Below are positions 23,933 through 32,885 of a DNA stretch of 64,000 nt, piece after piece. The stretch lies in contig NZ_CP131913.1 in assembly GCF_030704205.1 (NCBI RefSeq), positions 3,348,001 through 3,412,000 on the forward strand. The letters are read 5' to 3'. The stretch is from Halomonas alkalicola (GTDB lineage Bacteria; Pseudomonadota; Gammaproteobacteria; Pseudomonadales; Halomonadaceae). A program made the position numbers and the translations under genes. Under the pieces are notes generated by a model. That model did no database searches. It saw only the letters and a list, made by a program, of their open reading frames with translations, and had not been told where the DNA came from. Numbering within the stretch: the stretch's first letter is position 1; every line of letters starts with the position of its first letter.

Positions 23933-26900
23933 CTACGGCTGGGCCCGGCTGGCCTCCATCTCCTCCTCCAGGCGTCGCTTGACGTCGCCCGGCGAGCCGG
24001 TATGACGGGCCAGCAGGTCGTAGGCCACTGGCACCACGAAGAGGGTGAAGAGGGTGGCGGCGGCGACCCCGGAGAGGATCACGGTGCCGATCACCATCCG
24101 CGACTCGGAGCCGGCGCCGCTGCCCACGATCAGCGGGATGGAGCCCGCCATGGTGGTCACCGCGGTCATCAGGATCGGCCGCAGGCGGGTCACCGAGGCG
24201 TCCACCAGGGCGTCGCGGAAGGCCAGCCCCTGGTCGCGCAGCTGGTTGGCGAACTCCACGATCAGGATGCCGTTCTTGGCGGCCAGGCCGATCAGCATTA
24301 CCAGCCCCACCTGACTGTAGATGTTGAGCGACTGGCCGGTGACGTAGAGCCCCAGCATCGCGCCGCTCATGGCCAGCGGCACGGTGAGCATGATCACGAA
24401 GGGGTGCACGAAGCTCTCGAACTGTGCCGCCAGCACCAGGAATACCACCAGGGCGCCGAGGATCAGCAGGAAGGTGGTGGCGCCGCTGGCCTGCTGGAAG
24501 TCCCGGGAGGCGCCGCTGACGTCGGTCTGGGCCTGGGGCGGCAGCAGCTCGGCCGCGGCCGCCTCCAGATACTCGAGCGCCTCGCCCAGGGAGTAGCCGT
24601 CGGCCAGGTTGGCCTCGATGGTGATCGAGCGGATGCGATTGAAGCGGTTCAGGGTGCTGGCGCCGGCAAAGTCGCGGAAGGTAACCAGGCTGGCCAGCGG
24701 GATCAGCTCGCCGGTGCGCGCCGAGCGCACCTGGATGTTGTCCAGCGCCCGCGGGCTCGCCTGGCTGGCGCGGTCGCCCTCGACGATGACGTCGTACTCC
24801 TGGCCGTTGTCCAGATAGCGGGTCACGTTGCGCCCGCCCAGCAGCACTTCCAGGGTGCGGCCGATCTCGGTGACGGTGACGCCGAGCGAGGCGGCCCGCT
24901 CGTAGTCGATGTCGACCCGCAGCTGGGGCTGAGTCTCGCGGTAGTTGCTGTCCACGCCGATCAGCCGCGGGTTGTCCTCGCGGATATGGTCCATCAGGAT
25001 GTCGCGCCACTCGGCAAGCTCCTCGTAGGTGCCGCCGCCCAGCACGAACTCCACCGGCTTGGCGATGCGCTGGCCGAAGCCCTGGCGCATCACCGGGAAG
25101 GCCTGCACCCCGGGCAGCCCGGCGAGCTCGCGGCGCACGTCGTCCATGATCGCCCAGGCGTCGCGGCGCTGCCCCCAGTCGGCCAGGCCGATGATGCCGA
25201 AACCGTTGTTGAAGTTCTCGATGTTGCCGAAGCCGCGCGGCGCGCGGATCACCACCCGCTCCATGTCGCCGCTCTCCACCATGGGTTGGAGGCGCGCCTC
25301 GATCTCGTTCATGTAGTCCATGATGTAGTCGAAGGTGGCCCCCTCGGGGCCGTTGACCAGGATGATGAAGCTGCCGCGGTCTTCCTGGGGGGTGTACTCG
25401 CTGGGCAGCAGGTCGGCCAGCCAGACGGTGGCGGCGATCAGCCCCACGAAGACCGCCAGCACCGCCAGGCGCGCCTTGAGCACCCACTCCAGCAGGGTGC
25501 GATAGAGGCGCTGGGTCAGCTCCAGCAGCCACTGCACGGCCCGGGCGACACGGCTGTCATCCTGGGCCGGCTTGAGGATCTTGGAGGCCATCATCGGCGT
25601 CAGCGACAGCGCCAGCACGCTGGAGATGGCCACCGCGGCGGCCATGGTCAGAGCGAACTCCGAGAAGAGCCGGCCCACGTTGCCCTGCAGGAAAGCCAGC
25701 GGCACGAACACCGCGATCAGCACCAGGGTGGTGGCGATCACCGCGAAGGCGATCTGCCGGGTGCCCTTGAAGGCCGCCACCAGCGGGGTCTCGCCGTAGT
25801 CGTGCATGCGGCGGTGGATATTCTCCAGCACCACGATGGCATCATCCACGATCAGGCCGATGGCCAGCACCAGCGCCAGCAGGGTCAGCAGGTTGATGGA
25901 GAAGCCCATCAGGGCCAGCGCCATGAAGGCACCGATGATCGCCACCGGCACCGTCACCGCGGGAATCAGCGTGGTGCGCACGTTGCCGAGGAACATGAAG
26001 ATCACCACCACCACCAGCCCCATGGCGATGAACAGCGTCATCACCACCTGCTCGATGGCGCCGGCCACGAACACCGAGGCGTCGTAGTTGAGGGATAGCG
26101 ACATGCCCTCCGGCAGGCTGGCCTGGACACGCTCGAGCTCCGCCTGCACGCCCTGGGAGACCTCCAGCACGTTGGCCGTGGACTGCTTCATGATCCCGAG
26201 GCCCACCATGGGCACGCCGTTGGCGCGGAACACCGAGCGGTCGTCCACCGAGCCGATCTCTACTCGGGCGACGTCGCCCAGGCGCACCAGATAGCCGTCC
26301 TCACCCTGGGTGAGGGCCAGGCGCGAGAAGTCCCCCGGCTCGTTGAAGCTGCGCGGCAGGCGCACGATGAACTGGCGCTCCCGGGATTCGATGGAGCCGG
26401 CGGGCAGCTCGACGTTCTCGGAACGCAGGGCGTTCTCGACGTCGCTGACCGTGAGGTTGCCGGCGGCCAGGGCGTTGCGGTCGATCCATACCCGCATGGC
26501 GTACTCGCGCCCGCCGCCGATCCGAACTCGGGCCACCCCGGGCTGCACCGAGAAGCCGTCCACCAGGAAGCGATCGGCGTAGTCGGTGAGCTCCGGAATG
26601 GTGAAGCCGTCGCCGGTCAGCGAGAGCCACAGGATCACTTCCTCGCTGGAGTCGGCCTTCTGCACCTCGGGCGGGTCGGCCTCGTCGGGCAGGTTGCGCA
26701 GCGCCCCGGAGATGCGGTCGCGGATGTCGTTGGCCGCGGCATCGATGTCCATGTCGAGACGGAATTCGATGTTGATCCGCGAGCGGCCATCCTCGCTTGA
26801 GGAGGTGATCAGCTCGATGCCCTCTACCCCGGCGATGCGATCCTCCAGGGTCTGGGTGATGCGGGTTTCCACCACGCTGGCCGAGGCCCCGGGATAGCGG

Positions 26901-27046
26901 GTATCGATGCTGACCACCGGCGGATCGATGGAGGGGTACTCCTGCAGCGGCAGGCGCTGCATGGCCAGCAGGCCGAAGGCCACGATCAGCAGCGCCAGCA
27001 CCGTGGCCAGCACCGGGCGCTGGACGGAAAGATCGGAGAGACGCAT
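23933..27046 (-). CDS. RND efflux pump inner-membrane subunit (HAE1 type)
   Basis: 1037 residues, AcrB/MexB-like drug-proton antiporter. It starts MRLSDLSVQRPVLATVLALL, has two large periplasmic loops and 12 predicted membrane helices. The proton relay helix 4 motif AIGLIVDDAIVVLENI carries the paired aspartates. ATG at 27046 overlaps the adaptor stop codon (ATGA), so the two genes are coupled. No outer-membrane channel gene is next to it, so the pump must use a channel encoded elsewhere. Substrate range cannot be predicted. C-terminal residues 1020-1037 are charged and cytoplasmic. Confidence 0.95.
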   Translation of the reverse strand: MRLSDLSVQRPVLATVLALLIVAFGLLAMQRLPLQEYPSIDPPVVSIDTRYPGASASVVETRITQTLEDRIAGVEGIELITSSSEDGRSRINIEFRLDMDIDAAANDIRDRISGALRNLPDEADPPEVQKADSSEEVILWLSLTGDGFTIPELTDYADRFLVDGFSVQPGVARVRIGGGREYAMRVWIDRNALAAGNLTVSDVENALRSENVELPAGSIESRERQFIVRLPRSFNEPGDFSRLALTQGEDGYLVRLGDVARVEIGSVDDRSVFRANGVPMVGLGIMKQSTANVLEVSQGVQAELERVQASLPEGMSLSLNYDASVFVAGAIEQVVMTLFIAMGLVVVVIFMFLGNVRTTLIPAVTVPVAIIGAFMALALMGFSINLLTLLALVLAIGLIVDDAIVVLENIHRRMHDYGETPLVAAFKGTRQIAFAVIATTLVLIAVFVPLAFLQGNVGRLFSEFALTMAAAVAISSVLALSLTPMMASKILKPAQDDSRVARAVQWLLELTQRLYRTLLEWVLKARLAVLAVFVGLIAATVWLADLLPSEYTPQEDRGSFIILVNGPEGATFDYIMDYMNEIEARLQPMVESGDMERVVIRAPRGFGNIENFNNGFGIIGLADWGQRRDAWAIMDDVRRELAGLPGVQAFPVMRQGFGQRIAKPVEFVLGGGTYEELAEWRDILMDHIREDNPRLIGVDSNYRETQPQLRVDIDYERAASLGVTVTEIGRTLEVLLGGRNVTRYLDNGQEYDVIVEGDRASQASPRALDNIQVRSARTGELIPLASLVTFRDFAGASTLNRFNRIRSITIEANLADGYSLGEALEYLEAAAAELLPPQAQTDVSGASRDFQQASGATTFLLILGALVVFLVLAAQFESFVHPFVIMLTVPLAMSGAMLGLYVTGQSLNIYSQVGLVMLIGLAAKNGILIVEFANQLRDQGLAFRDALVDASVTRLRPILMTAVTTMAGSIPLIVGSGAGSESRMVIGTVILSGVAAATLFTLFVVPVAYDLLARHTGSPGDVKRRLEEEMEASRAQP

Positions 27047-28143
27047 CAGTCACGCTCCCCGCGGTTCGCCTCGAGGATCTCGCGCACCGTGGTGGTGTCG
27101 TCGGCGATGCCCAGCAGGCTCACGCGATCCCCCGGCTGCACGCGCTGGACGCCGTGGGCCACCAGCAGCTCGTCGCCGTCGAGCCCGTCGAGGATCTCCG
27201 CCTGGCCGGTGCGTCGCTCGCCGACCTTCACCTCCCGGCGCTCGACGCGGTTGTCATCGGCCTCGTCGATCACCAGAACGAACTGGCGATCGCCGCTCGG
27301 GATCAGGGCGTTCTCCGGCACCACCACGGCCTCCCGCGGGCTGCGCTGGACGACGACCTCCATCAGCATGCCGGGACGCAGGCGCAGTTCGGGATTGGCC
27401 AGCTCGGCGCGCACCGAGACGCTGCGGCTCACCGGGTCGACCCGGGAGCCGACGCTCTCCACATGGCCCTCGAAGCGCTCGTCGGGGAAGGCCACGCTGC
27501 GCGCCGTCAGCGGCAGGCCGGGCTCGAGCAGGGCCAGGAACACCTCAGGCACGCTGAAGTCGAGCTTCATCACGTCGGTCTTGTCCAGGGTGACGAGCGT
27601 TGTGCCGGGGGTGACCAGGCTGCCCACGCTGATGTTGCGAAACCCCACCACGCCGTCGAAGGGAGCACGCACCCGGTAGTTGCGCAGGCGCGCCTCCAGC
27701 CCCTGGATCTCCGCCTCCACCTGGCGCAGCCGGGCCTGGGCGTCCTCCACATCGGCCCGGGGCGCGAGGTTGCGGCTCTGCAGCTGGGCCAGGCGATCCA
27801 CCGTGGCGCGGCGCTCGTCACGCTGGGCCTGGGCGGCGCGCAGCAGCGCCTGCTGCTCGTCATCCTGCAGGCGTACCAGCAGCTGGCCGGCCTCTACGAC
27901 CTGGCCGTCGCGGAAGTTCACCTCGGCGACGGTGTCGGTCACCGTGGCGGAGAGGGTCACGCTCTCGTCGGCGCGCAGGGTCCCCAGCGCCTCCAGCGGG
28001 TCGGACCAGGGTTCCAGGCTGACCCGGGCGCCGATTACCGGCGTCGCCTCCTGGGCGGCAAGGGGCATGGCCAGGGCCAGGCTCAGGACGGCGGCCAGCA
28101 GGCGGCCCGTGCGGAAGAGGCGAGGGGAGGGCGTTGTTGTCAT
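27046..28143 (-). CDS. RND efflux periplasmic adaptor (membrane fusion) protein
   Basis: 365 residues. An N-terminal signal sequence (RLLAAVLSLALAMPLAAQE, not an obvious lipobox) is followed by a barrel-sandwich half (DGQVVEAGQLLVRLQDDEQ), a coiled-coil hairpin of heptads (about 80-150), the second lipoyl half (RVRAPFDGVVGFRNISVG), and beta-barrel and membrane-proximal domains. ATG at 28143 was chosen as the usual start position just before the signal peptide; the frame is open to 28191. It is the first gene of the two-gene pump operon. Confidence 0.93.
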   Translation of the reverse strand: MTTTPSPRLFRTGRLLAAVLSLALAMPLAAQEATPVIGARVSLEPWSDPLEALGTLRADESVTLSATVTDTVAEVNFRDGQVVEAGQLLVRLQDDEQQALLRAAQAQRDERRATVDRLAQLQSRNLAPRADVEDAQARLRQVEAEIQGLEARLRNYRVRAPFDGVVGFRNISVGSLVTPGTTLVTLDKTDVMKLDFSVPEVFLALLEPGLPLTARSVAFPDERFEGHVESVGSRVDPVSRSVSVRAELANPELRLRPGMLMEVVVQRSPREAVVVPENALIPSGDRQFVLVIDEADDNRVERREVKVGERRTGQAEILDGLDGDELLVAHGVQRVQPGDRVSLLGIADDTTTVREILEANRGERD

Positions 28144-28262
28144 GGGGCTCTTTTCATGGGGTGGCAAGAGACGATTGCCAGTCCTTGGCAATTCTTAACA
28201 AGCTATCAATGATCGTATCGAAAAATGTGGCAACAATGCGCAACGCACAGTCATCGCTATAG

Positions 28263-28279
28263 TGTACAAGAATTGTACA
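28263..28279. promoter_or_regulatory. 17-bp perfect palindrome between RND operon and yhiN
   Basis: TGTACAA-GAA-TTGTACA in the divergent intergenic region, about 120 bp upstream of the adaptor start and 144 bp upstream of yhiN, in an AT-rich patch with TATAGT and TATTAT just around it. TetR-family pump repressors often bind such TGTACA palindromes. The regulator is not encoded next to it. The palindrome is certain; the role is inferred. Confidence 0.5.
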
Positions 28280-28422
28280 TATTATTCATGGCTGTCTACC
28301 CGGGCCGGTCAACGCGGGCCTGTCGCCATGGGCATGCCATGGCCAGCCTCGGTAGCGTCGATCAACAGGACGCCGCCGGGCTGCTAGAATGCGCGTCCCT
28401 TGAGAGGTGGCCGAGAGTGACC

Positions 28423-29613
28423 ATGACCTATGACGCGGTGATTATCGGTGCGGGTGCCGCCGGCCTGATGTGCGCACTGACGGCGGGCTATGCCGGGCGG
28501 CGGGTGCTGGTCATCGACCACGCCAAACGGGCCGGCAGCAAGATCCTGATGTCCGGTGGCGGGCGCTGCAATTTCACCAACCTGAACTCCACGCCGGCCA
28601 ACTTCTTCTCCGCCAACCCGCACTTCTGCATCTCGGCGCTGAAGCGCTATCGCCCGGAGCACTTCGTCGAGCTGGTGGAGCGTCACGGCGTGGAGTACGT
28701 GGAGAAGGCGCCGGGCCAGCTGTTCTGCGCCGACTCCGCCAAGGAGATCGTGCGGGTGCTGCTCACCGAGTGCGAGTGGGCCGGGGTGGAGCTGCGTCTC
28801 AAGACCTCGGTGGAGCGCGTCGAACGTCACGGCGAGGGCATGCGGCTGGTGACCTCGGCAGGGACCATCGACTGCGGGGCCCTGGTGGTGGCCACCGGCG
28901 GGCTCTCCATCCCTACCATGGGGGCCACCGGCTTCGGCTTCGATCTCGCCCGCCAGTTCGGGCTGGCCGTCACCGAAACTCGCCCGGCGCTGGTACCCTT
29001 CACCCTGACCTCGCAGTGGAAGGCGCGGGCCGAGACCCTGGCCGGGGTCGCCTGTGAGGTGGCCGTGCGCTCCCTGCGAGCCGGCGAGCCCCGCGGCCAC
29101 TACCGCGAGCCCATGCTCTTCACCCACCGCGGCCTCTCGGGGCCGGCGATGCTGCAGATCTCGAGCTACTGGGAGCCTGGCGACGAGCTGGCCATCGACC
29201 TGCTGCCCGGAGTGGAGGCCATTGAGGCGCTCTGCTCCGCCCGTCGGGAGACCCCCCGGCGCCAGCTCTCCAGCTGGCTGGCCGAGCGGCTCCCCCGGCG
29301 CCTGGCCCAGGCGCTGGTCGAGTGGCACGGCGGCGACGGCGTGCTGGCGGAGCGCAGCAACGCCGAGCTTGCCGCCTGGGCGGCCCAGCTCGGCGACTGG
29401 CGACTCAAGCCCGCCGGCACCGAGGGATGGCGCACCGCCGAGGTGACCCTGGGCGGCGTCGACACCCGCTCGGTGTCGTCGAAGACCTTCGCGGTGGAGG
29501 GGCTGCCTCAGCTGCGCTTCATCGGCGAGGTGCTCGATGTGACCGGCGAGCTGGGCGGGCATAACTTCCAGTGGGCCTGGGCCAGCGGGGTGGCCTGCGG
29601 CAGCGCCCTCTGA
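28423..29613 (+). CDS. YhiN/HI0933-family FAD-dependent oxidoreductase
   Basis: 396 residues, a predicted flavoprotein of unknown substrate (E. coli YhiN, 400 residues). The N-terminal FAD-binding motif is AVIIGAGAAGLMCALTAGYAG, followed by the family hallmark SKILMSGGGRCNFTN, the mid-protein motif VVATGGLSIPTMGATG, and the C-terminal FIGEVLDVTGELGGHNFQWAWASG. ATG at 28423 is the usual start; a GTG two codons upstream (28417) is possible because the ribosome site is weak. The open frame further upstream covers the promoter region and is rejected. Confidence 0.9.
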   Translation: MTYDAVIIGAGAAGLMCALTAGYAGRRVLVIDHAKRAGSKILMSGGGRCNFTNLNSTPANFFSANPHFCISALKRYRPEHFVELVERHGVEYVEKAPGQLFCADSAKEIVRVLLTECEWAGVELRLKTSVERVERHGEGMRLVTSAGTIDCGALVVATGGLSIPTMGATGFGFDLARQFGLAVTETRPALVPFTLTSQWKARAETLAGVACEVAVRSLRAGEPRGHYREPMLFTHRGLSGPAMLQISSYWEPGDELAIDLLPGVEAIEALCSARRETPRRQLSSWLAERLPRRLAQALVEWHGGDGVLAERSNAELAAWAAQLGDWRLKPAGTEGWRTAEVTLGGVDTRSVSSKTFAVEGLPQLRFIGEVLDVTGELGGHNFQWAWASGVACGSAL

Positions 29614-29649
29614 GGGTGGCGTCGGCCGACAGGTCCAGGAGGGCTAGGG

Positions 29650-30384
29650 CTAGGCCAGGCGCCGGGCGATCTCCTCCCACAGCGCCCGGTAGGCATGTGC
29701 CGCGGGGGTAGCGGGGGCGAACTGGCGCAGCGGGGCACGCTCCAGGCCCATGCGCTCCACCACGCTGGCGCCGGGGATGGTGGTGGAGAGGCGCAGCGGC
29801 CAGCGCTCCGGCAGCGCGGCGATGGTCTCGCGGTGCAGGGTGCGGCGGCGATCGGCGAGGGTCACGAAGGGCCACACCTGGCAGGGGATGTCGCGTTCGT
29901 CGAGGAAGTCGCGCAGCTGCTCCAGGGTGCGCACCGAGAGCACCGTGGGCACGATGGGCACCAGCAGGGCGTCCACGCTGGCAAAGACGCTCTCGGAGAG
30001 GGTCGAGAGGCTGGGCGGGCAGTCCAGCAGCACCAGGTCGTAGTCGTCGCGGACCGGCTTGAGGATGCGGCGCAGCTGATTGTCGCGCTGGGTGGCCAGT
30101 AGCTGGTCCAGCTCCCGGGAGGCCAGGGCGGCGGGGAGCAGGTCGAGACGCTCGATCTCGGTGGCGCGAATCACCTTGTCGAAGGCGGCCTGGCCCTTGA
30201 CCAGGCGGGCCACGCCGCCGCGAATCTTGGGCTTGGCGCGCAGGTAGAAGGTGGTGGCGGCCTGGGGGTCGAGGTCCCAGAGCAGCACGCGCCAGCCGGC
30301 GGCGGCGGCCTCCGCCGCCAGGTTCACCGCGGAGGCCGTCTTGCCGACCCCGCTCTTGATGCTGTAGAGCGCCAGCATGCGCAT
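29650..30384 (-). CDS. orphan ParA-family ATPase
   Basis: 244 residues with the deviant Walker A motif SIKSGVGKTASAVNLA, Walker A' LLWDLDPQAATTFYL and Walker B DLVLLDCPPSLS. This is the MinD/ParA fold that assembles on DNA or membranes in an ATP-dependent way. There is no parB or parS-like array beside it and no plasmid genes, so it is not a partition locus. Related single ParA-like proteins position other cargo. AGGGAGG precedes ATG at 30384. The cargo is unknown. Confidence 0.88.
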   Translation of the reverse strand: MRMLALYSIKSGVGKTASAVNLAAEAAAAGWRVLLWDLDPQAATTFYLRAKPKIRGGVARLVKGQAAFDKVIRATEIERLDLLPAALASRELDQLLATQRDNQLRRILKPVRDDYDLVLLDCPPSLSTLSESVFASVDALLVPIVPTVLSVRTLEQLRDFLDERDIPCQVWPFVTLADRRRTLHRETIAALPERWPLRLSTTIPGASVVERMGLERAPLRQFAPATPAAHAYRALWEEIARRLA

Positions 30385-30592
30385 GGCGTGCCTCCCTTCT
30401 TCCCTGGTGACGACCTCTTGCCGCACCTCATGGCGCCGTCAAGGCGTCGCCCGGCGGCGACGCCGTACCTTACCAGCTTAGGCCGTCTCTTCAGGTGACG
30501 GTTTCGTGACAGTCGCGGCGTCCCGCGTCCAGGGTCTATTCTGCTGGCAGAGTGCTTGCGCACGAATCCTCAGCCTGCCCCGGAGGTGCCCC

Positions 30593-31243
30593 ATGACCCT
30601 GATTGCCGTTCATCACGAGCCCGGCGCCGATGAGACGTTGCTGCGCGACCGCGTCGTCGATGCGTCCCTGGGTGAGGCCGAGCGGCACGGCTGGGAGGCG
30701 GTCAGGCTCACCGAGGTCGCCGCGCGCCTGGAGGTGCCCATGGCGGCGGTGCTGGCGGAGTTTCGCGATCTGGACGCGGTGGCCAATGCCTGGTTCCAGC
30801 GCGGCCTGGAGGCGATGCTGGCCGAGAAGCCCGAGGGCTTCGAGCACTGGCCGGAGGTCCAGCGACTGGCGCACTGCCTGCTCGCCTGGTTGGATGCGCT
30901 GGCGCCCCATCGCCGGGTCACCGTGGAGATGCTGCGCACCAAGGCCCATCTGCCCCACCTGCATACCTGGGTGCCCATGCTCTTCGATCTGTCGCGCACC
31001 GTGCAGTGGTGGCGGGAGGCGGCGCGGCTGCCGGCACCCTACGGCACCCGGCGCGCTCAGCTGGAGGAGGTGGCCCTGACCGGGCTCTTCCTGTCCGCCC
31101 TGGGAGTCTGGGCTCGGGACGACAGCCACCGGCAGGAGCGGACCCGGCGCTTTATCGAGAGGCGCCTGGCCCGGGGCGAGCGCTGCCTGCGCTGGGTGCC
31201 CGACGGCAGGTCAGAGCCCCGGGAGGCACCCGCTCAGAGATAG
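30593..31243 (+). CDS. TetR-like transcriptional regulator
   Basis: 216 residues. The N terminus has a plausible TetR helix-turn-helix (RLTEVAARLEVPMAAVLAEFRD followed by LDAVANAWF). The rest is helical with no recognisable ligand motif. GGAGGT lies 7 nt before ATG at 30593. Its 3' end overlaps the convergent CopD-like gene by 10 nt. The target genes are not evident; the family assignment rests on the helix-turn-helix and the overall layout only. Confidence 0.7.
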   Translation: MTLIAVHHEPGADETLLRDRVVDASLGEAERHGWEAVRLTEVAARLEVPMAAVLAEFRDLDAVANAWFQRGLEAMLAEKPEGFEHWPEVQRLAHCLLAWLDALAPHRRVTVEMLRTKAHLPHLHTWVPMLFDLSRTVQWWREAARLPAPYGTRRAQLEEVALTGLFLSALGVWARDDSHRQERTRRFIERRLARGERCLRWVPDGRSEPREAPAQR

Positions 31244-31689
31244 CGGCCGCCGGAGGCGATGGCGACCGTCAGCAGGCCGAGGATCAGGTTGATGCCGACC
31301 AGCCGCCGGATCTGCCCGAGCTGGCGACCACCCTCGGGCCAGTCGGCGGCCTCCACCGCGCGGCAGAGCCGGCGGTAGGGAGCAAACCAGACGTGCAGGT
31401 AGATGGCCATCATCCCAAGGCCCACCAGCAGCATCAGGTGGATGTGCCAGCGCGCGCCGGCCATGCCGCCGAACACCGCGAACAGCATCCACAGCCCGGT
31501 GACCAGCAGCACCGCCACCGAGGCCCATACCCAGGGGAAGAAGCGGTCGAAGACGCCGCGCCATAGGGTCAGGCGGGCCGGCGGCTCCAGCTGACCAGCG
31601 GCGACCGGGCGCAGGATCATCCAGGCGAAGAACATGCCGCCCACCCAGAGGACGGCGGCGATCACGTGCAGGGTAATGGCGATGGCCAT
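31234..31689 (-). CDS. CopD-like four-helix membrane protein
   Basis: 151 residues with four predicted membrane helices. It begins MAIAITLHVIAAVLWVGGMFFAWM, the typical start of CopD/DUF-type membrane proteins, and keeps histidines in the helices (LHVIAAVLW, HIHLMLLVG, YLHVWFAPYR), which in this superfamily can bind haem or metal. GAGGAG precedes ATG at 31689. It lies 25 nt downstream of yqjK on the same strand, so it may be the last gene of the yqjDEK unit. Function is uncertain. Confidence 0.75.
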   Translation of the reverse strand: MAIAITLHVIAAVLWVGGMFFAWMILRPVAAGQLEPPARLTLWRGVFDRFFPWVWASVAVLLVTGLWMLFAVFGGMAGARWHIHLMLLVGLGMMAIYLHVWFAPYRRLCRAVEAADWPEGGRQLGQIRRLVGINLILGLLTVAIASGGRYL

Positions 31690-31714
31690 GGGGGCTCCTC
31701 GCGTCGGGGAAGGG

Positions 31715-32050
31715 TCAGCGCAGCAGGCGGCGGGCCCGGCGCAGCAGCAGGGCGCCGGCGGCCAGCCGCTTGGCGACCCGCAGCAGGGAGTTGGGGTGTC
31801 GGGCACTCTTCAGCAGCAGCACGCCGCCGAGTGCGTAGAGCGGCGCCTTGAAGCGCATCAGCGCCTGCCAGCCCTCGTCGATGGGGCGGCTCGCCTCGCG
31901 GTAGCGGCTGGCCTCGACCAGGATGTCGATGCGCTGCTGCTCGATCCTCGCCTCCAGCTGCGCCTTGCGCTCGGTGCGGGAGGGCGTGGCGCTACTGGGC
32001 TCGGTCACGTCGCGGCGGGCCGGCAGGCGGCTGCGGGAATCAGCGCTCAT
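31715..32050 (-). CDS. yqjK: YqjK-like protein
   Basis: 111 residues. The central segment RKAQLEARIEQQRIDILVEASRYREASRPIDEGWQ resembles the YqjK family, followed by one hydrophobic stretch (APLYALGGVLLLKSAR) and a basic C terminus. It overlaps yqjE by 11 nt and forms the third gene of a yqjD-yqjE-yqjK unit as in E. coli. The E. coli unit is linked to stress and stationary phase, and YqjD is a ribosome-associated inner-membrane protein. YqjK itself has no defined function. Confidence 0.8.
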   Translation of the reverse strand: MSADSRSRLPARRDVTEPSSATPSRTERKAQLEARIEQQRIDILVEASRYREASRPIDEGWQALMRFKAPLYALGGVLLLKSARHPNSLLRVAKRLAAGALLLRRARRLLR

Positions 32051-32447
32051 GGCGTCCCTCCCGGCGCTCCCGCTCCACCAGGTCGCGGTCGGTGGCCAGA
32101 TGCCTCAGGGTGCTGACCAGCAGGGTGCGCCGCCTGGCCTGCTGCAGGGCGCGCAGGGCGAGCCGCGCGCCGCCGCCCAGCAGCACCAAGGCGCTTGCGG
32201 CGATGGCGGTGAGTCGGTAGCTGTCCCAGAAGGCCACGATCACCAGGGTGGTCAGCACCCCGATGCCGAGCATCAGCAGGATGAGGCTGAGCCCCACGAT
32301 CAGCAGCAGGCCTACCAGCCGCACGCGCTCCTCCTCCAGCTCGAGGACGGCGAGACGCAGGCGCGTCTCGCCGGTGGCCAGCAGGCTGCCCAGCAGGCGC
32401 CGGGCGGCGGTGAACAGTCGCTGTGCCGGTCCCTGGCTTTCCGGCAT
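32040..32447 (-). CDS. yqjE: YqjE-like inner-membrane protein
   Basis: 135 residues of the YqjE family, often annotated as phage holin-like. Two hydrophobic helices (VRLVGLLLIVGLSLILLMLGIG and LTAIAASALVLLGGGARLAL) lie between charged, amphipathic ends. Start ATG at 32447 overlaps the yqjD stop (ATGA). The operon context identifies it as the yqjDEK middle gene and not a phage holin. Confidence 0.85.
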   Translation of the reverse strand: MPESQGPAQRLFTAARRLLGSLLATGETRLRLAVLELEEERVRLVGLLLIVGLSLILLMLGIGVLTTLVIVAFWDSYRLTAIAASALVLLGGGARLALRALQQARRRTLLVSTLRHLATDRDLVERERREGRHER

Positions 32448-32779
32448 CAGCGACGCCCGATCAGCATGCCGACCACCACGCCCACGGCGGCGCCGATGCC
32501 GATGCTGGTCCAGGGGTTCTCGTGGACGTAGCGATCGCAGGCATCGACCTGATGCTCCATGGAGTCGCGGGCCTCGCCGTAGAGGCGCTCGCCGCGGTTC
32601 TCGAGGCGGTCGCGGGTCTCCTTGAGCCGTCGCTCGCCCCGGTCACGCAGCTCCTTGATATTGCTGCGGGAGTCGTCGGCGGTAGCGCTGACCAGCTCCT
32701 CGATGGTCTGGGTGAGGTGGTGCAGGTCTTCCTTGAGCTGCTGGGTGGTCTCGTGGGTATGGGGGGCACGGTTTGCCAT
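32447..32779 (-). CDS. yqjD: YqjD/ElaB-family (DUF883) membrane-anchored protein
   Basis: 110 residues. A long charged amphipathic helix (about 10-75) is followed by the C-terminal tail anchor VHENPWTSIGIGAAVGVVVGMLIGRR, the DUF883 hallmark. In E. coli this family (YqjD, ElaB, YgaM) ties ribosomes to the inner membrane in stationary phase and is RpoS-controlled. GGAAG precedes ATG at 32779. First gene of yqjDEK. Confidence 0.88.
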   Translation of the reverse strand: MANRAPHTHETTQQLKEDLHHLTQTIEELVSATADDSRSNIKELRDRGERRLKETRDRLENRGERLYGEARDSMEHQVDACDRYVHENPWTSIGIGAAVGVVVGMLIGRR

Positions 32780-32885
32780 CGGGTCTTCCTCTGACGGTGA
32801 ATGACAGCCACAGCATAGCAGCCAGGGCAGCGCTTGCCACGGCGGCGGCCGTCACGCTGCCTGCTGCATGGAAGGTGCGTCAGGG

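Noticed and set aside
29650..30384. Chromosome or plasmid partition locus (ParA)
   Set aside because: No ParB, no parS repeats and no plasmid genes nearby; best read as an orphan ParA-like ATPase.
32040..32447. Phage holin gene
   Set aside because: The holin-like annotation comes from the YqjE family; the yqjD and yqjK neighbours and ATGA overlap show the yqjDEK operon, not a prophage.
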